A DNA stretch of 64,000 nt from Oscillospiraceae bacterium (GTDB lineage: Bacteria > Bacillota > Clostridia > Oscillospirales > Oscillospiraceae), in the NCBI GenBank assembly GCA_910575695.1, contig CAJTGJ010000001.1, positions 292,003-356,002 on the forward strand, written 5' to 3'. Both the position numbers and the translations under genes were made by a program. Below the pieces are notes generated by a model. The model saw nothing but the letters and a program-made list of their open reading frames with translations, ran no database searches and had not been told where the DNA came from. Positions 60,669-64,000 of this stretch are shown piece after piece (position 1 is the first letter of the stretch; every line of letters begins with the position of its first letter).

Positions 60669-62192
60669 ATGATGGGCTTTTTTGGAACGAAAAAGGAGAC
60701 GCCGCCTCCCCATCCCCGGAGGGAGCCGCGGTATGACGGGCCGCTGACGGCGGACAGGGTGGCGCAGGTGTTTGACAGGTGCGCCGACTTCAACCGTCGG
60801 ACGCTGTACCTGAACAATGACCCGGACAAACAGGTGGAAATGCTGTTTATCGCCGGACAGGTGCGCAACGAGCGGGCCTGCGACTACGTGCTGAGGCCCC
60901 TGACCCAGAACGAGGCCCTGCGGGAAGCGCCGGATATGGACGCGGCCTTTGACCTGATGCTCCGGGGCGGACTGTACTCCCTGGTGGTGCAGAGCCGGGA
61001 CACCATGGACCAGGTGGTGTTTGATATGATCGACGGCTCGGCGGCCCTGTTTTTCCCGGGAAAAGAGCAGGCGCTCACCCTGTCGGCGGGGACGGAGGAA
61101 AAGCGCTCCGTGTCCGGCCCGGAAAACGAGCCGGATGTGAAGGGGGCGCGGGATTCCTTTGTGGAGAGCCTGCGTACCAATACGTCGCTGGTGCGGCGGC
61201 GGTTCCGGGCCCCGGAGCTGAAAATCGAGGAGCAGATCGTGGGGCGGCAGTCCGTCACCCCGGTGGACGTATTATATGTGGAGGGGATTGCGGACCCGGA
61301 GCTGGCGGACCAGGTGAAGGCCAAGCTGGAGCAGATCGACATCGACGCCCTGCTGATGACCGGGAGCCTGGAGCAGTATGTCACCGACGAGAGCCGGACG
61401 GCCTTCCCGCTGACAGCCTATACCGAGCGGCCCGACCGGTTCTGCACCGGGCTGGCGGAGGGACGGGTGGGGGTGCTGGTGGACGGCATCCCCATGGGGT
61501 GGCTGTTCCCCGCCACCCTGGACAGCTTCTTCCGCACCGGGCAGGACCGGAGCACCAGCTGGGCGGTGGCGGGGGCGCTGTCGGTGCTGCGGTATCTTTG
61601 TATGCTGGTGACCCTGTTCCTGCCGGGGCTGTACGCGGCGGCGGTGCTGTTTTACCCAGAGCTGATCCCGGTGAAGCTCACCCTGTCCATCATTGCCGCC
61701 AAGGCGGACGTGCCCTTTTCCACGCTGACGGAGATCCTGGTGATGCTGCTGGCCTTTGAGGTCCTGCAGGAGGCGGGGCTCAGGCTGCCCTCGTCTATTG
61801 GGCAGACCGTTTCCATTCTGGGCGGGCTGGTGGTGGGCTCGGCGGCGGTGGAGGCCAAGCTGGTGTCCCCCGCCGTGCTGGTGGTGGTGGCCATCGCGGG
61901 CATCGCCGGGTACACCGCCCCCAGCCAGGATTTCGCCGGGGCTTTGCGGCTGTGCCGGTTCGGCATCACCGTGGCCGGGGGGCTGCTGGGGCTGACGGGG
62001 CTGGTGCTGGCGGGGGTGGCGCTGGTGTACCGGCTGGCCAAGCTGGAGACCTTTGGGATTGCCTACCTTACCCCCTTCGCATCCAACGCCGGGATGCAGA
62101 GGGAGGGGCATACGGTTTTGCGGGAGCCTCTTCCTGACGTGGAAACCAGGCCCGATTATCTGAACACGGAGAACAGGAGGAATCAGGGGTGA
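60669..62192 (+). CDS. Spore germination protein, GerA A-subunit family
   Basis: 507 residues. N-terminal hydrophilic domain (about 1-260, RRTLYLNNDPDKQVEMLFIAGQV, PVDVLYVEGIADPELADQVKAKLEQID), then about five or six helices (about 290-460, with PSSIGQTVSILGGLVVGSAAVEAKLVSP) and a short tail. GerAA-type channel subunit of nutrient germinant receptors in the spore inner membrane. AAAAGGAG before ATGATG; 60669 chosen. The first gene of an A-C-B type operon. Confidence 0.92.
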   Translation: MMGFFGTKKETPPPHPRREPRYDGPLTADRVAQVFDRCADFNRRTLYLNNDPDKQVEMLFIAGQVRNERACDYVLRPLTQNEALREAPDMDAAFDLMLRGGLYSLVVQSRDTMDQVVFDMIDGSAALFFPGKEQALTLSAGTEEKRSVSGPENEPDVKGARDSFVESLRTNTSLVRRRFRAPELKIEEQIVGRQSVTPVDVLYVEGIADPELADQVKAKLEQIDIDALLMTGSLEQYVTDESRTAFPLTAYTERPDRFCTGLAEGRVGVLVDGIPMGWLFPATLDSFFRTGQDRSTSWAVAGALSVLRYLCMLVTLFLPGLYAAAVLFYPELIPVKLTLSIIAAKADVPFSTLTEILVMLLAFEVLQEAGLRLPSSIGQTVSILGGLVVGSAAVEAKLVSPAVLVVVAIAGIAGYTAPSQDFAGALRLCRFGITVAGGLLGLTGLVLAGVALVYRLAKLETFGIAYLTPFASNAGMQREGHTVLREPLPDVETRPDYLNTENRRNQG

Positions 62193-62755
62193 GAAGATGG
62201 CTTCTGGTGTGCATTGCGGCGGTTGTCCTGCTGGCGGGGTGGAGGCCCGCGCCCAAGGAGCCGGAAGGGCTGGCGCTGGTGCGGGTGCTGGGGGTGGACG
62301 GCCCGGGCCCGGTGTCGCTGACGGCGGTGTGCGGCGGCGGGGACCAGGAGAAGGAGCAGAGCCGGGGCGCGTGCGGCGGAGCGGATTTTCGGGAGGCGCT
62401 GGAAAAGCTGCCCTGGTCAGGGGGGAGGGAGCTGTCCCTGACCAGTGTTTCTTATATTATAGTGGGCGGGGACGCGGCGCTGGAGGATGTGCTCCTCAGC
62501 GCCCTGCGCAACGAGGAGCTCGGGGCGGCGGCCAGGGTGTTCCGGGCGGAGGATGGGGCGGGGGCGCTGCTGGCGGAGTGCGAGGACCCGGCGTCGGCGC
62601 TGGAGCTGCTGGAGCGGCAGGGGGTGGAGGCCCCCACGGTGGTGGAGGCGCTGGCGGCGCTGTACAAGGGCGGGGCGAGTCTGCCCCTTTTGATGGAGTG
62701 GGAGGGCCGCTTGATGCTGGTCGACTGGGTGGAATGGAGGGGATCGGATGAATAG
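62189..62755 (+). CDS. GerA operon C-like protein, short, no lipobox
   Basis: 188 residues. A hydrophobic N-terminus (RRWLLVCIAAVVLLAGWRPAP) that lacks the GerC lipobox cysteine (LLAGW instead of LxGC), then LALVRVLGVDGPG, SLTSVSYIIVGGDAALEDVLLSALRNEELG, which recall the start of GerC proteins. Normal GerC is about 370 residues, so only the first domain remains. The GTG overlaps the upstream stop. Position between A and B genes supports the assignment. Confidence 0.65.
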   Translation: MRRWLLVCIAAVVLLAGWRPAPKEPEGLALVRVLGVDGPGPVSLTAVCGGGDQEKEQSRGACGGADFREALEKLPWSGGRELSLTSVSYIIVGGDAALEDVLLSALRNEELGAAARVFRAEDGAGALLAECEDPASALELLERQGVEAPTVVEALAALYKGGASLPLLMEWEGRLMLVDWVEWRGSDE

Positions 62756-63677
62756 CGAAAGGCTGTCCTCCAGGCAGCTGGCGGTGGCGGTGCTGGTGGG
62801 CGGGCTGTCCGTCGGAGCCGCCGCCGCGGGGCGGACGGATTGGTGGTGGCTGCTGGCCTGCGTGCCGCTGGGGGTCATGATTGGCTGGGCACTGCTGCGC
62901 CGGGTGGGACACCGGCCCCTGCATCCGGTGCTGAGGGTGCTGTATGGGCTTTGGGCGGTGGCGCTTATGGCGGACGCGTTGGAGCGGGCGGCGGGACGGC
63001 TGTGGTCTGCGGCGGGGGAGAAAGGGGATGCCAGATGGCTGGTTATTCTGCTGGCCCTGCCGCTGGTCTGGATGGGCTGGGGGAAGGCGGCGGCGTTCTT
63101 CCGGGCGGTGGAGGTCTTGTGGCTGGCGGTGGGGGTGACAGCGGCGGCTGTCCTCCTGTTGGGCGTGCCTAGGATGGAGTGGACGTGGACCATGGAGCAG
63201 GCGGGGGGCTGGAAGGAATCCCTGGGGGCGGGGATCGTGATTTTGTCCACAGGGCTGTTTGCGCTCCCCCATCTATATAAGATACAGGAGGAGCCGGGGG
63301 GGGGCCGCCGGGGGCTGGTGTGGCTGGGTGCGCTGGGGGTGCTGAGCGCCGCGCTGGCGGCGCTGACAGCGGGGCTGCTCAGCCCGGCGGTGGCGGCGCG
63401 TCTGGATGAGCCCTTTTTTGCGGCGGCGGGACTGCTGGGGGACAGCGCGCGGCTGGAGGGGCTGGTCTCCGCGCTGTGGCTGCTGCCGGACCTGACGCTG
63501 GCCGGCCTGCTGTCCCGGAGCTGGGGGGAAAAACAGCGGCCCGCGGCGGCGGTCCTGGCGGCGGCGGGGACGGCGCTGACCGGAATTGTACGGATTCTGC
63601 CGGGGGCGGTGCTGCCGCTGGGGTGTCTGGCGCTGGCGGCGCTGACGGCAGTATGTCCTGGGGGAGTGGATAAATAG
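62748..63677 (+). CDS. GerA operon B-like membrane protein (APC-type), reduced
   Basis: 309 residues with about nine or ten transmembrane helices; shorter than the usual ~365-residue GerB. SRQLAVAVLVGGLSVG at the N-terminus matches the GerB start. GerB subunits bind the germinant (amino acid or sugar); the ligand cannot be read here. The ATG overlaps the upstream gene by 8 bp. Very Ala/Gly/Leu-rich. Confidence 0.75.
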   Translation: MNSERLSSRQLAVAVLVGGLSVGAAAAGRTDWWWLLACVPLGVMIGWALLRRVGHRPLHPVLRVLYGLWAVALMADALERAAGRLWSAAGEKGDARWLVILLALPLVWMGWGKAAAFFRAVEVLWLAVGVTAAAVLLLGVPRMEWTWTMEQAGGWKESLGAGIVILSTGLFALPHLYKIQEEPGGGRRGLVWLGALGVLSAALAALTAGLLSPAVAARLDEPFFAAAGLLGDSARLEGLVSALWLLPDLTLAGLLSRSWGEKQRPAAAVLAAAGTALTGIVRILPGAVLPLGCLALAALTAVCPGGVDK

Positions 63678-63758
63678 TGGCTGGGGCGGTGAAAAACGCC
63701 ATATTTTGTGGTCGGGAAGCCAAGTTGAAAAAAAGACTGAAAAAATCAAAAATAAGTG

Positions 63759-63787
63759 TTGACAACTGAGGAATGATTTGGTATAGT
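63759..63787 (+). promoter_or_regulatory. Tandem promoter P1 (probable rRNA operon)
   Basis: TTGACA, 17 bp, TATAGT. First of three similar promoters at about 104-109 bp spacing. Confidence 0.8.
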
Positions 63788-63862
63788 AACTGAGCGCTCA
63801 ACGAGAGGGCAGGAGCTTGAAAGGCTGGCAGAAGAAATTCTGAAAAAAGTCGAAAAAAGCAC

Positions 63863-63891
63863 TTGACAAACCTCCGAGAGTGTGGTAAGAT
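63863..63891 (+). promoter_or_regulatory. Tandem promoter P2 (probable rRNA operon)
   Basis: TTGACA, 17 bp, TAAGAT; the spacer shares GAGAGTGTGG-type sequence with P3 (GACAGTGTGC). Preceded by AAAAAAGT-type runs like P3. Confidence 0.8.
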
Positions 63892-63971
63892 ATCAAAGTT
63901 CGCGAGAGCGAGGCTTGGATGAGGGTCCGGAACTTGAGCAAAAAGATTTGCAAAAAAGTTTAAAAAAGGGC

Positions 63972-64000
63972 TTGACAAGCGGCCGACAGTGTGCTAAAAT
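63972..64000 (+). promoter_or_regulatory. Tandem promoter P3 (probable rRNA operon), at window end
   Basis: TTGACA, 17 bp, TAAAAT, ending at the last base. Preceded by the same AAAAAAGT/GCTTGACA context as P2. Confidence 0.8.

Overview
The window comes from a high-GC, endospore-forming, anaerobic clostridium and best fits the gut Oscillospiraceae (Flavonifractor / Pseudoflavonifractor / Lawsonibacter type). This is inferred, not searched. The signs are GC-rich coding sequence with C/G-ending codons; Firmicutes-type neighbourhoods (rpsO-pnp, prs-pth-mfd, decarboxylase-darA-holB-ricT, hfq-miaA, lspA-rluD); T-box and TPP riboswitch control; an electron-bifurcating NfnAB pair; and a gerA-type germination operon. 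Most of the window is ordinary chromosomal core, with small accessory insertions between core genes.

Layout. 1-3.8 kb, minus strand: miaA, hfq, a HlyD-like membrane protein and a partial yggS, with repeat copy A between hfq and the HlyD gene. 3.9-7.3 kb, plus strand: shikimate kinase, RhlE-type helicase and a membrane metallophosphoesterase, then repeat copy B. 8-14.1 kb, plus: mnmG, a MurT/GatD-like pair whose glutaminase residues are gone, an XRE regulator with a membrane partner, and prmA. A tRNA-Leu(GAG) and galM follow on the minus strand. 16-24.9 kb, plus: a DUF1538 membrane protein with a doubled P-II-like protein, a frameshifted DJ-1/PfpI pseudogene, the decarboxylase-darA-holB-ricT cluster, and an ECF sigma factor coupled to a membrane-anchored serpin.

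25-36.5 kb is mostly minus strand: ileS with a far-upstream T-box, mfd, pth, prs and an HD protein. Two copies of a divergent XRE repressor / small helical protein module are inserted here, one between the ileS T-box and ileS and one between mfd and pth. 37-41.7 kb, plus: a YtrA-type GntR-ABC transporter operon with a clear operator, an HD phosphohydrolase and a small membrane protein. 41.8-44.2 kb, minus: a lipoprotein, a HAD phosphatase and thiT under a TPP riboswitch.

44.6-53.9 kb is mainly plus: an M23/LysM/G5 wall hydrolase, an operator-controlled tail-anchored small protein, rpsO, pnp, an XRE/ribbon-helix-helix pair, and a BlaI/M56 pair whose M56 member ends in a Cys/His-rich putative metal-binding tail. 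54-60.5 kb, minus: ldh, a GNAT acetyltransferase, rluD, lspA, small membrane proteins and nfnB-nfnA. 60.7-63.7 kb, plus: a gerA-type operon with reduced second and third members. The window ends in three evenly spaced strong promoters, most likely the start of an rRNA operon lying outside.

Three dispersed non-coding repeat families occur: a ~670-bp element with long inverted ends, a ~155-bp inverted-repeat element, and a ~50-bp palindrome. The least explained and most interesting parts are the amidotransferase-dead MurT/GatD pair, the XRE/small-protein modules (one placed inside a T-box-controlled transcript), the sigma/serpin fusion, the DUF1538/P-II pair and the M56 metal-binding tail.
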